Part shown: positions 1 through 6,822 of the stretch, piece by piece
How positions within the stretch are numbered: position 1 is the stretch's first letter
Layout of the letters: each line of letters starts with the position of its first letter
Source of the DNA: Planctomycetota bacterium
GTDB taxonomy: Bacteria > Planctomycetota > Phycisphaerae > WQYP01
Length of the DNA stretch: 7,619 bases
NCBI GenBank assembly: GCA_021795535.1
Contig: JAJYPG010000051.1
Span: forward strand, 1-7,619
Direction of reading: 5' to 3'
The notes under the pieces: generated by a model
Told to the model about the DNA's origin: nothing
Database searches by the model: none
What the model saw: only the letters and a program-made list of their open reading frames with translations
Translations under genes and position numbers: made by a program

Positions 1-1
1 T

Positions 2-202
2 CAATTTTATCACGTGCTCAAACGCCATGACGGTCCGCAATCACCTGATTTGCAACCACGCCAAGCCGGCGAATTTGCCAGGCGCCAACATCAGATCACG
101 CCGGAAGCCGCCGCACAATACAAAGCCATTGAATTAACCATCAGCGCCCCGCGCCTCGCCGCGGCCGAAGATCCGGCAAATGAATCCGGCGTTAGGAGTT
201 AG
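2..202 (+). CDS. 3' end of an unidentified gene (partial at left edge)
   Basis: An open frame runs from the window edge to a TAG at 200-202. It encodes about 66 residues, beginning QFYHVLKRHDGP and ending DPANESGVRS. A GTG at 14 could serve as a start, but no convincing ribosome binding site can be seen so close to the edge. The frame is open all the way back to base 2, so I read it as the C-terminal tail of a gene that starts outside the window. The tail is rich in Ala, Pro, Arg and Gln and looks poorly ordered. I recognise no family. Its stop touches the stop of the minus-strand gene at 203, so the two genes converge tail to tail with no gap. It could instead be a chance open frame in GC-rich DNA. 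Confidence 0.4.
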   Translation, partial: QFYHVLKRHDGPQSPDLQPRQAGEFARRQHQITPEAAAQYKAIELTISAPRLAAAEDPANESGVRS

Positions 203-625
203 TCAAAGTGGTTCAGGATCGATGCGGATATTTTTTTCGCCCGCCGCCTTTTTTTCCTGATATTTTTTCAGCCAGGTCTGGAAGCTCTTGCCCGCCGCCG
301 GGTCTTTACCGGTGAAATGGATGCTGACAATGTCATCATATCGGATGGTCGTGCGATCGGTGGAATCTTTGATGATCATCCGCAGTATCCATTTGGCGGT
401 ATCGGAGGATTCCGCCTGCCGGTCAAAGATATAACCTTCAACCGCATCGCCCCGGCGATTAACAATCGTTATATCACCGCGGTAGCTGAAGGCTTTTTCC
501 ACGACGTCCCGAACCATCGGCAGGGAATCAAGCCGGGGGTTGTATCCCTCAAGATTTTCATGCTCCGTTGCCGGAGCATTATCCGCCGGAGCCTGGGCTG
601 TGGAGACATGTTCTTGTGTTGTCAT
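203..625 (-). CDS. Conserved-looking 140-residue protein of unknown function, downstream of hpnH
   Basis: ATG at 625, stop at 203-205; 140 residues. Residues 1-30 are polar and Ala/Pro-rich, probably disordered. Residues 38-110 alternate short hydrophobic strands and turns: YRGDITI at 48-54, VEGYIFDR at 62-69, WILRMII at 79-85, and YDDIVSIHFTGKD at 96-108. This pattern suggests a small all-beta barrel of SH3 or LSm type, which is an inference from the strand pattern only. The C-terminus (111-133) is a Lys-rich amphipathic stretch, FQTWLKKYQEKKAAGEK. There is no signal peptide, membrane segment or metal motif. The gene follows hpnH by 37 bases on the same strand and may be cotranscribed. There is no strong ribosome binding site before the ATG; the upstream bases are A/T-rich. 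The protein looks real because its composition is balanced and strand-like, but I assign no function. Confidence 0.75.
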   Translation of the reverse strand: MTTQEHVSTAQAPADNAPATEHENLEGYNPRLDSLPMVRDVVEKAFSYRGDITIVNRRGDAVEGYIFDRQAESSDTAKWILRMIIKDSTDRTTIRYDDIVSIHFTGKDPAAGKSFQTWLKKYQEKKAAGEKNIRIDPEPL

Positions 626-662
626 ATAAAAATTTTAATCCGTTATAGACAGAAGTCTGAAA

Positions 663-1832
663 TTAAACGCCGACCTCATCATTGGCCCGCGAAGCTGATC
701 GTTCTGTGTGATTGTCGGATGCTGCCGTCTTACCGGCGCTGACGCTTAAGGGTATGAAACGGTGACGAGTGTTCTCCACCGGCTGCTGCAGGGCCTCCAG
801 CGCCTCACGGTTTACATAACTGCCGCCAAAAAGCGTTGCCCGCGCGGTGGCCAATAGGCCACGCAAAGATCCAAACGTATCATTGACCGCACTGGCTTCA
901 TAACCGCTGTGAACCATGCAATTGGTGCAGCGCGGATTTCCTGATTCCGCGCCGTAATGGTCCCAGCTTGTGGTTTCCAGCAATTCACTGATTGTATCGG
1001 CGTAACCGTCCTGCAGCAGGTAACACGGTTTCTGCCAGCCGAAGACGTTGTAGGTGGGCATTCCCCATGGCGTGCAGGCATACGACCGCTTTCCCATAAG
1101 AAATTCCAAAAACAGCGGGCTTTGATTAAACCGCCACTTTTTGTCCCGGTTGCTGAGAATCGTGCTGAAAAGTCGCCGGGTTTTGGCCCGCCCCAGGAAG
1201 TGCTGCTGATCCGGCGCTTTGTCATAGCTGTAACCGGGTGAAAGCATCATGCCTTCCACACCCAGTTGCATCATGTCGTCAAAAAATCCGCGCACGCCGG
1301 CGGGGTCAGCACCGTCAAACAATGTGGTATTGGTTGTGACCCGGAAGCCGCGCTTCACCGCTTCCTTGATGCCTTCCACAGCAATATCGTAGCCACCCTC
1401 CCGACAGACTGAAAAATCATGGTGTTCCTTCCGACCGTCAAGATGAACGCTGAATGTCAGGTATTTCGATGGTTTGAAAAGATCAATTTTCTGCTTAAGC
1501 AGTAAGGCATTGGTGCACAGATATATATATTTTTTACGGGCGATTAACCCCTCAACAATTTCTTTAATCTGCGGATGCAGCAGCGGCTCGCCGCCGGGAA
1601 TACTGACCATGGGGGCGCCGCACTGTTCAACGGCGTCAAAGCATTGTTGGGGCGTAAGTTGTGATTTAAGAATGTGCGCCGGATACTGAATTTTTCCACA
1701 CCCTGCGCAGGCCAAGTTGCAACGGAACAGCGGCTCAAGCATCAAAACCAGCGGATAGCGCTTACGGCCTTTGAGCCGCTGCGACATGACATAGGTTGCA
1801 ACAGTCCACATCTGTGAAATTGGGACGCCCAT
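663..1832 (-). CDS. hpnH: HpnH, adenosylhopane synthase (radical SAM)
   Basis: HpnH joins the 5'-deoxyadenosyl group of SAM to the hopene ring-system product (diploptene), giving adenosylhopane, the first step to C35 bacteriohopanepolyols. The protein has 389 residues from the chosen start. The radical SAM cluster motif C-x3-C-x2-C is at C38, C42 and C45 within LEPLFRCNLACAGCGKIQYP, a very typical HpnH stretch. SIPGGEPLLHP at 77-87 is the SAM-binding GGE motif. A C-terminal Cys region lies near 302-309 (C302, C305, S309). The open frame extends upstream to 1940, but I chose ATG at 1832. The residues MGVPISQM match the family's usual N-terminus, and the minus strand carries AAGGA four to five bases before this ATG. 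No other hpn gene is seen in the window; the gene is divergent from cas3 and leads into the small gene ending at 203. The last 50 or so residues are polar and probably variable. S309 stands where I recall a cysteine in CMVHCGYE of other HpnH proteins. Confidence 0.93.
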   Translation of the reverse strand: MGVPISQMWTVATYVMSQRLKGRKRYPLVLMLEPLFRCNLACAGCGKIQYPAHILKSQLTPQQCFDAVEQCGAPMVSIPGGEPLLHPQIKEIVEGLIARKKYIYLCTNALLLKQKIDLFKPSKYLTFSVHLDGRKEHHDFSVCREGGYDIAVEGIKEAVKRGFRVTTNTTLFDGADPAGVRGFFDDMMQLGVEGMMLSPGYSYDKAPDQQHFLGRAKTRRLFSTILSNRDKKWRFNQSPLFLEFLMGKRSYACTPWGMPTYNVFGWQKPCYLLQDGYADTISELLETTSWDHYGAESGNPRCTNCMVHSGYEASAVNDTFGSLRGLLATARATLFGGSYVNREALEALQQPVENTRHRFIPLSVSAGKTAASDNHTERSASRANDEVGV

Positions 1833-1962
1833 GAGTTCCTTTCCGGCCCACATTTTTATTGGCCAAAAGTGTAAAATGATAGCCGCACGCCGGTGCACCG
1901 CCCGCCCGCAGCTCATCCGGCAGTCAATATTCGGAGGCAAGCAACAGCCTTACCGGTTCAAA

Positions 1963-1991
1963 ATCATACCCGCCCGCCACCCCATCGCCAA
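1963..1991 (-). promoter_or_regulatory. Candidate sigma-70 promoter for hpnH
   Basis: Read on the minus strand, TTGGCG (1991-1986) is followed after 17 bases by TATGAT (1968-1963). The -35 box matches the consensus at four of six positions and the -10 box at five of six. Transcription would start near 1956 and leave a leader of about 120 bases before the ATG at 1832. This is a pattern match only. A lone TATCAT at 1881-1876, nearer the gene, lacks a -35 partner. Confidence 0.3.
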
Positions 1992-2057
1992 GCGTGCCGC
2001 CGGCCTTGGTGTCGCGCCTTTTTCACTAATGCGGCCAATCAATCCTAATTTGTAGGC

Positions 2058-2087
2058 TTGACAGAGCACTACAAGCCAGTCCATACT
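2058..2087 (+). promoter_or_regulatory. Candidate sigma-70 promoter for the cas operon
   Basis: TTGACA at 2058-2063 is a perfect -35 box. CATACT at 2082-2087 follows after 18 bases and matches four of six positions of the -10 consensus. Transcription would start near 2094, giving a leader of about 65 bases before cas3 that contains the hairpin at 2109-2141. It is the best + strand promoter candidate in the gap. All downstream cas genes are coupled, so it could drive the whole operon. Confidence 0.42.
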
Positions 2088-2108
2088 CGCACGGCAATTA
2101 CGAAACAA

Positions 2109-2141
2109 AGACACCTCGCCAGCGCGATGGCGGATGTGTCT
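2109..2141 (+). promoter_or_regulatory. Imperfect hairpin / inverted repeat in the cas3 leader
   Basis: The outer arms AGACAC (2109-2114) and GTGTCT (2136-2141) are exact reverse complements. The inner arms CGCCA (2117-2121) and TGGCG (2128-2132) are too. They enclose a six-base loop, GCGCGA. The two stems are separated by a small internal loop (CT against GAT). The element would sit between the predicted transcription start and the cas3 start codon. No T-run follows, so it is not a standard terminator. It may be an operator, an RNA structure that affects translation, or chance. Confidence 0.5.
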
Positions 2142-2158
2142 GGTCTAAGTGAGAGACG

Positions 2159-4792
2159 ATGGAATTCAGGCAAATATTCAAGGTCTTAACCGGCAATGAC
2201 CCGCTGCAATGGCAGTGCCGGCTATACGCCCAATGGCGGGAAAACAAAATAAATCCGGTCATCGACCTGCCCACCGGCATGGGCAAGACCGCCGTTATCG
2301 CAATCTGGCTAATTGCTCGTGCTGACGCACAGAAGAATTCGGTGCGACTGCCGACACGTCTGGTTTACGTCGTTGACCGCCGGACCGTAGTGGATCAGGC
2401 AACGGACGTGGCCCAGAAAATCCGGAAAAGCGCCGCAGATGCCGGCCTCGAAATCCCCACCATAAGCACACTCCGGGGCCAATTTGCTGACAACCGCGAG
2501 TGGACCTGTGATCCATCAAAACCTGCCATCATCATCGGAACGGTGGACATGATCGGCAGCCGATTGCTTTTCAGCGGCTACCGCAGTTCCTACAAGCAGC
2601 GCCCACTGGACGCGGGATTGCTGGGGCAGGATTCGTTGTTGATTCTCGATGAAGCGCACTTAAGCCAGCCGTTTGCAAAATTACTGCGTGATATTGGAAG
2701 CGATGGACCTTTCCAAAAGAGTGGCCAACCGATGCGGGTAGTGCACATGTCCGCGACGACCGTTACGGACCACCAGGACGCATTTCGCCTTGAGGAGTCC
2801 GATTTGAAAGGCGACAGGGAGAGCAATGTTATCGCCAAACGTTACCAAGCGGAAAAGCGCTTGCGCATAAGCGAAGATATCGAGGAAGTGAAACCTGAAA
2901 TCGTAAAAGAGGCATCGCAACTCGCTACGGACGGCTCCCGCGTAGTCGTCTTTGTACGTTCCCCGGAGGATGCCCAGAAAATCGCCGACGCGATAAAAAA
3001 AACGATGGGCAAGAAGAAAACTCCCGCGAAATGCGTTGAAATATTAACCGGCACTATGCGCGGCCTTGAACGTGACGAACTGATGGAAAAGCAGGTGATG
3101 AAGCGGTTTCTTGAACCGCAAAATCAACCCGACAACGGCCCGGCAATTCTGGTGTCAACCAGCGCGGGCGAGGTCGGATTCGACCTGAATGCAGACCACC
3201 TGGTTTGTGATGCCGCACCGCTGGATTCCATTATTCAGCGACTGGGCCGGGTTAATCGCAGGGGAGAAACCTGCGCCACCGTGCATCTCTTTGCGAAAAA
3301 GCAAAAGGAATCTGAAAAAAGCGGGGAAGACGCCTCCCCACCTCACAGCTACGAAACGGCGACAATCAAAACAATCGAAATACTCAATAAGCAACTCCCC
3401 CGGCTAACGGATGGAATACTTGACGCCAGCCCGAAAGCGTTTGCCAATCTGGAAAAACCAGTGGATGCCCTGGCACCCAAACCGGCGATTGCTCAAGTGA
3501 CGGATATTCTTCTCGACGCCTGGTCCATGACCTCGATCGCCGAGGCTATGCCCGGACGGCCGCCCGTAGCTGATTGGCTGCGCGGGATTTCCAAGGATAT
3601 GCCGCAAACAACCATCGCATGGCGGGCGGAACTGGATGAGGACGGATTTGGCGATCTCGACATTGATGATATTGAAGAATGGTTTGATGCCCACCGGGTT
3701 TTGCCGCATGAAACACTGACCGTTCCACCGGATGAAGCAGCGAAGCAGTTGGCGGAACGGTGGGCGAACCTGGCTGATAAAGTCCGGGAAGATATCAAGA
3801 ACCGTCCATGCGTCCTTGATCAAGGCGGCCTGCGAACCATCGCGGTCAACACATTACTCGAGCGCCTCGGGAAAAAGCCGAATCCGGATACACGAGATAT
3901 TCTTAATGCTGACCTCATTCTTCCGGCATCTTTCGGCGGAATTGAACGCGGGGTTGGCGTACTGGATACAAGTTTTCCCATACCAGCTTCAGATCCCGAT
4001 ACCGCTGGTCCCGCCAAAGCAACCGATCCTGCTGATGTCGCCGACATAGAACGTCCGGGCACCGACCGCCGGTACAGGCTTATCAGAACTGGCCCGACAG
4101 AACAACCGCTTTCCGGCGAGAAGCCTCCGGATGCGGAAACCTTTTCCGAGTTTATACTGGACCTACCCCCCGACGGGGACACCGCGCGTCAGTTGATCAG
4201 TGCGGCACCCAAGCGCAGTCGCCGGGAATACGGCAGTGAAAAGCAGTCCCTCGCAGAACACGTTGCCAGCGTTGAAAAGCATGCAGAAAGAATTGCGTTA
4301 GATCTGACCCTGGAACCGCCCATCGCAGACGCCTTGCGCCTGGCAGCGAAATACCATGACCACGGCAAGAACCGCGAACTCTGGCAGCGGCTTGTGGATG
4401 GCCAGACAACGCCCGCAGGAAAGCCGTGGGCACCGGAGACGCTGGGAAAGTCCGGGGGTAAAATGGGGCTTAACTCAAACGGCTACCGCCATGAGTTCGG
4501 GTCGCTGCGCGAATTTGTTGACGCTCATGCCGGAAAGATGGATACGGAAATCTTTGATCTTGCCGCCCACTTGATTGCCACGCACCATGGCCGCGCGAGG
4601 CCGCACTTTCCCAAAGGCGGCTTTGACCCGGACGCCCGCGCGAGATCACCTGAAATTGCCACGGAAGCGATGCGCCGCTTTGTGCGGTTGCAGCGCAAAT
4701 ACGGCTACTGGCGGTTAGCATGGCTGGAGAACCTGCTTCGCTGCGCCGACGCGCTGGCCTCGGCGGAAAACAAGGGGAGTAAGAATGACTAA
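2159..4792 (+). CDS. cas3: Cas3 helicase-nuclease, subtype I-U/I-G type, with C-terminal HD domain
   Basis: Cas3 is recruited by the crRNA-bound effector complex, unwinds target DNA with ATP and cuts the displaced strand. The protein has 877 residues. Helicase motifs in order: QWQ near 17-19 (Q-motif-like), Walker A PTGMGKT at 38-44, DEAH at 164-167, SAT at 198-200, motif V in VSTSAGEVGFDLNAD at 332-346, and motif VI QRLGRVNRRG at 360-369. A long region of unclear fold follows, with a Pro/Asp-rich linker near 607-640. The HD nuclease comes last: H701, H733-D734 in YHDHGK, H778, H809-H810 in THHG, and D864. All expected metal ligands appear present. The HD-last order is the reverse of most Cas3 proteins and is typical of the GSU0051-like group. 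ATG 2159 is preceded by GAGAG and an in-frame TGA at 2150-2152, which rules out longer starts. The gene overlaps csb3 by 8 bases. Confidence 0.95.
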   Translation: MEFRQIFKVLTGNDPLQWQCRLYAQWRENKINPVIDLPTGMGKTAVIAIWLIARADAQKNSVRLPTRLVYVVDRRTVVDQATDVAQKIRKSAADAGLEIPTISTLRGQFADNREWTCDPSKPAIIIGTVDMIGSRLLFSGYRSSYKQRPLDAGLLGQDSLLILDEAHLSQPFAKLLRDIGSDGPFQKSGQPMRVVHMSATTVTDHQDAFRLEESDLKGDRESNVIAKRYQAEKRLRISEDIEEVKPEIVKEASQLATDGSRVVVFVRSPEDAQKIADAIKKTMGKKKTPAKCVEILTGTMRGLERDELMEKQVMKRFLEPQNQPDNGPAILVSTSAGEVGFDLNADHLVCDAAPLDSIIQRLGRVNRRGETCATVHLFAKKQKESEKSGEDASPPHSYETATIKTIEILNKQLPRLTDGILDASPKAFANLEKPVDALAPKPAIAQVTDILLDAWSMTSIAEAMPGRPPVADWLRGISKDMPQTTIAWRAELDEDGFGDLDIDDIEEWFDAHRVLPHETLTVPPDEAAKQLAERWANLADKVREDIKNRPCVLDQGGLRTIAVNTLLERLGKKPNPDTRDILNADLILPASFGGIERGVGVLDTSFPIPASDPDTAGPAKATDPADVADIERPGTDRRYRLIRTGPTEQPLSGEKPPDAETFSEFILDLPPDGDTARQLISAAPKRSRREYGSEKQSLAEHVASVEKHAERIALDLTLEPPIADALRLAAKYHDHGKNRELWQRLVDGQTTPAGKPWAPETLGKSGGKMGLNSNGYRHEFGSLREFVDAHAGKMDTEIFDLAAHLIATHHGRARPHFPKGGFDPDARARSPEIATEAMRRFVRLQRKYGYWRLAWLENLLRCADALASAENKGSKND

Positions 4793-5675
4793 CCCAACAC
4801 CGAACATCATCATCCCGGTTGATCTGACCAACCCCGGCCAGTTCTTCGCCTGCTGCGGCCTGCTGGAACTGGCCGACCGCCTCTGGCCGGGCGCGGAGGG
4901 GTGGTTTGGACAAACGCAATTTTGCATGGGTACGGCTGACCCACGCAAGACACTCTACGAGTTGCTGAAGGAGATTATTTCTTGCCCACTCAAGCCAACC
5001 ATACCTCCCGAGGACTCCGCAAGGCTGCAAGCCCTTGTCCAAAAACAACATGACCTGAAGCGACGTGGCAAAGTTCTACCAAAGTTTGAGGAAGCGGAGC
5101 GAAAGCGGTTAAACTCCCTCCGCATCTTTTCCGGATTCACCCTGGATTCCCCGTTCAACATGAGGGTCGATTGGTGGCTTAACGACGCCTGTGGTGGGGA
5201 CGATCTGAAAACCTGGGCTGGCAAGCAGGAAGTGGCTGAAATCGCCAAGGAAATTAAAAACTCCCTGAAACCAGAGGTTGCCGACGATCTTTTTGCCTTT
5301 GAGACCGTAATCCGTCGGCAATCCGACGGTGCCCCCGTGGCTCCACTAAGCTTTGACTCGGGTCGGGCCGGAACAGCGCAGGACATTGGATATTCCCCGG
5401 ACAAAATTGGCCAAGCCCTAACTGCACGAGTGTGGACGGAGTTCCTGTGTCTGATAGGACTGCAACGTTTCGCAGTCGCGCCTGCGGCAGATGGGCTATT
5501 TGGCCTTTCAATATGGTCGGTTCCACTGCCAGTAATATGCGCAGCTGCCGCTGCAAAAGGGAGGGTACCATCGGTCGTCACTGCGCTGGCCAAGTTCGGA
5601 CTGGCGGCACGGGATACTGGAAATCGTTACAAAGCGTTTACTGATAATGTTTCATTTATTTGGAGACTACCATGA
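4785..5675 (+). CDS. csb3: Csb3 (GSU0052-like) effector subunit
   Basis: This is the subtype I-U/Dpsyc protein found between cas3 and csb1, thought to take the Cas8-like place in the effector complex. That role is family-level inference; biochemical knowledge is thin. It has 296 residues. The N-terminal motif DLTNPGQFFACCGLLELAD at 13-31 is characteristic, and similar 'NPGQ..A..GLLE' starts occur in Csb3 and Csx17 proteins. A second feature is PLSFDSGRAGTAQDIGYSPD near 187-206. A charged stretch rich in Lys, Arg and Glu lies between about residues 80 and 110. There is no signal peptide or membrane segment. ATG 4785 has AAGGGGAG at 4772-4779, five bases away. The start overlaps the end of cas3 by 8 bases, and the stop overlaps the csb1 start as ATGA at 5672-5675. 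At under 300 residues it is much smaller than a usual Cas8. An alternative reading is a Csx17 relative cut short, but the ends look intact. Confidence 0.85.
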   Translation: MTNPTPNIIIPVDLTNPGQFFACCGLLELADRLWPGAEGWFGQTQFCMGTADPRKTLYELLKEIISCPLKPTIPPEDSARLQALVQKQHDLKRRGKVLPKFEEAERKRLNSLRIFSGFTLDSPFNMRVDWWLNDACGGDDLKTWAGKQEVAEIAKEIKNSLKPEVADDLFAFETVIRRQSDGAPVAPLSFDSGRAGTAQDIGYSPDKIGQALTARVWTEFLCLIGLQRFAVAPAADGLFGLSIWSVPLPVICAAAAAKGRVPSVVTALAKFGLAARDTGNRYKAFTDNVSFIWRLP

Positions 5676-6820
5676 ATAAGGATAATCCATCATCTTGGCT
5701 AAAGGATACCGACGTGGTTGCAATCGTGCTGCGGCAATATTTGCGGCCTATCGACGGCTACGATGCCCCCATCTTCCCACCAACATTTGCGATGAGGCCA
5801 TCCTCGCAACAGCGACATCCGTATAACGTAGACATGCTTTCTGGTGGGCGCAATATCTGTCTGATCGACAGTATCGCCTCGCAATCGAACCGAATCGAAC
5901 CGATATTCGACACCTTTTCGCCCCGCATGGTTCCAAAAGTGACGGTGAAAGTGAAGTCCGGGAAGAGTGAAGAATCGAAGAGCCTGCTCGAAATTGGGCA
6001 TCGGGTCGCCGATGCGGCAATCCGATTTTCAGATTGGGCCCATACGGTTAGCCAAGCCCTCCTACAGTATGGCAAGGGCGACGCCTCTTCGTTAGCCCGA
6101 ATCGCACCAACCTCAATTGTCTTCGGAGCGTGGAACTCGCGAGATGGAGGCGAGAAGATTCCGCGATTGATGCAATCGACGATCCGCGCAACTAACGTCG
6201 ATGTCTTGACGCGCGCATCGCAATATGTGCCTCCCTTTGGCTACAAGGAAATTGTAGATGACAAAGAAACGCCAATCATCGACCCGAAAACCAAGAATGA
6301 CAAACTTTCGGGCCAGGGGCTTCTTGCGGTACCTGTCGTGACAATGCCGACGAAAGAAAAGAATAAGGAATTGGCATTTCGCGTACATGGCGGAGTTCTT
6401 GTTAATGGCGATATTCGGCGCGACGCGGCCATTAACCTGGTGAACCTTCGTGCAGCAAGGGCTGTGGATAAAAGCGATAACGATGCCCTGAATTGTTACT
6501 TGCTGGGTCTGTCGCTTGTCGCCCTGCTTTATGAACAGGACTTCAACCTGCGTCAGGGTTGCCAACTCGTTCTGGATCCAAAGCGTGCTGAACAACGAAT
6601 GAAGGAAAATGAGTATGGCCGATATGCCCTCGCGCTCGTTAAACGTGATGGTACTGAGTCGGAGATCAATCTTTCTTATGATGATGCGCGGCAATATGCA
6701 GAAAATGCGGCAAGGGCATTCAAGATTACAGAAGGTGAAAAAACGATACAGTTCGACGCCGCCAAGATGAACGCTGCCATCAAAACTGCCAGTGCTGACC
6801 CTGATGCAGAAGAGGGTTAA
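5672..6820 (+). CDS. csb1: Csb1 (GSU0053-like), Cas7-family backbone subunit
   Basis: Csb1 is the Cas7 homologue of subtype I-U/I-G; several copies are expected to coat the crRNA spacer. The protein has 382 residues from ATG 5672. Family landmarks are LRPIDGYDAPIFPPTFAM at 24-41, NICLIDSIASQSNRIEPIF at 61-79, and the block GAWNSR at 152-157 followed by KIPRLMQSTIRATNVD. A later region, LRAARAVDKSDNDALNCYLL, is helix-like, and the last residues (ADPDAEEG) are acidic. A TTG at 5660 could lengthen the protein by four residues. ATG 5672 is preferred because GGAGA at 5662-5666 sits five bases before it and the ATG overlaps the csb3 stop as ATGA, a sign of translational coupling. Csb2 starts 2 bases after the stop. 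The gene appears somewhat more A/T-rich than cas3 by eye. Confidence 0.93.
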   Translation: MNKDNPSSWLKDTDVVAIVLRQYLRPIDGYDAPIFPPTFAMRPSSQQRHPYNVDMLSGGRNICLIDSIASQSNRIEPIFDTFSPRMVPKVTVKVKSGKSEESKSLLEIGHRVADAAIRFSDWAHTVSQALLQYGKGDASSLARIAPTSIVFGAWNSRDGGEKIPRLMQSTIRATNVDVLTRASQYVPPFGYKEIVDDKETPIIDPKTKNDKLSGQGLLAVPVVTMPTKEKNKELAFRVHGGVLVNGDIRRDAAINLVNLRAARAVDKSDNDALNCYLLGLSLVALLYEQDFNLRQGCQLVLDPKRAEQRMKENEYGRYALALVKRDGTESEINLSYDDARQYAENAARAFKITEGEKTIQFDAAKMNAAIKTASADPDAEEG

Positions 6821-6822
6821 TC

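Larger units (their letters stand above)
1833..2158. other. Divergent intergenic region between hpnH and cas3
   Basis: This 326-base gap separates the minus-strand hpnH start from the plus-strand cas3 start. The part from 1833 to 1940 is open in the hpnH frame, but its translation is not HpnH-like, so I treat it as leader. I see one promoter candidate for each direction, and a hairpin close to cas3. I see no tRNA, repeat array, insertion-sequence end or Rho-independent terminator. Confidence 0.7.

Noticed and set aside
149..164. CCGCG/CGCGG stem as a terminator for the minus-strand hpnH transcript
   Set aside because: The stem is only five pairs, has no T-run in the minus direction and lies inside an open frame in GC-rich DNA.
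642..658. TATAAC box (minus strand) and the AGAC/GTCT mini-stem between hpnH and the small gene
   Set aside because: No -35 box at a proper distance, and a four-pair stem is expected by chance in 37 bases.
1833..1940. Upstream extension of the hpnH frame by 36 residues
   Set aside because: The added residues do not resemble HpnH. The ATG at 1832 has a good ribosome binding site and begins with the family-like MGVPISQM.
2995..3002. Run of eight A in cas3 as a programmed slippage site
   Set aside because: No downstream pseudoknot or stem is evident, and the normal frame gives an intact Cas3. A chance run in Lys codons explains it.
4470..5051. Long minus-strand open frames opposite cas3, csb3 and csb1 (for example 4470-5051, 4955-5593 and 6113-6694)
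   Set aside because: They are antisense shadows of well-supported genes, with skewed composition and no recognisable domain.
5660..5671. TTG start for csb1 at 5660
   Set aside because: It adds only four residues that overlap the ribosome binding site; ATG 5672 has better spacing and the ATGA overlap.
5160..5675. Internal start in csb3 (ATG 5160 or later GTG codons) making a Cas11-like product
   Set aside because: No Shine-Dalgarno sequence at a workable distance before any of the in-frame starts I checked.
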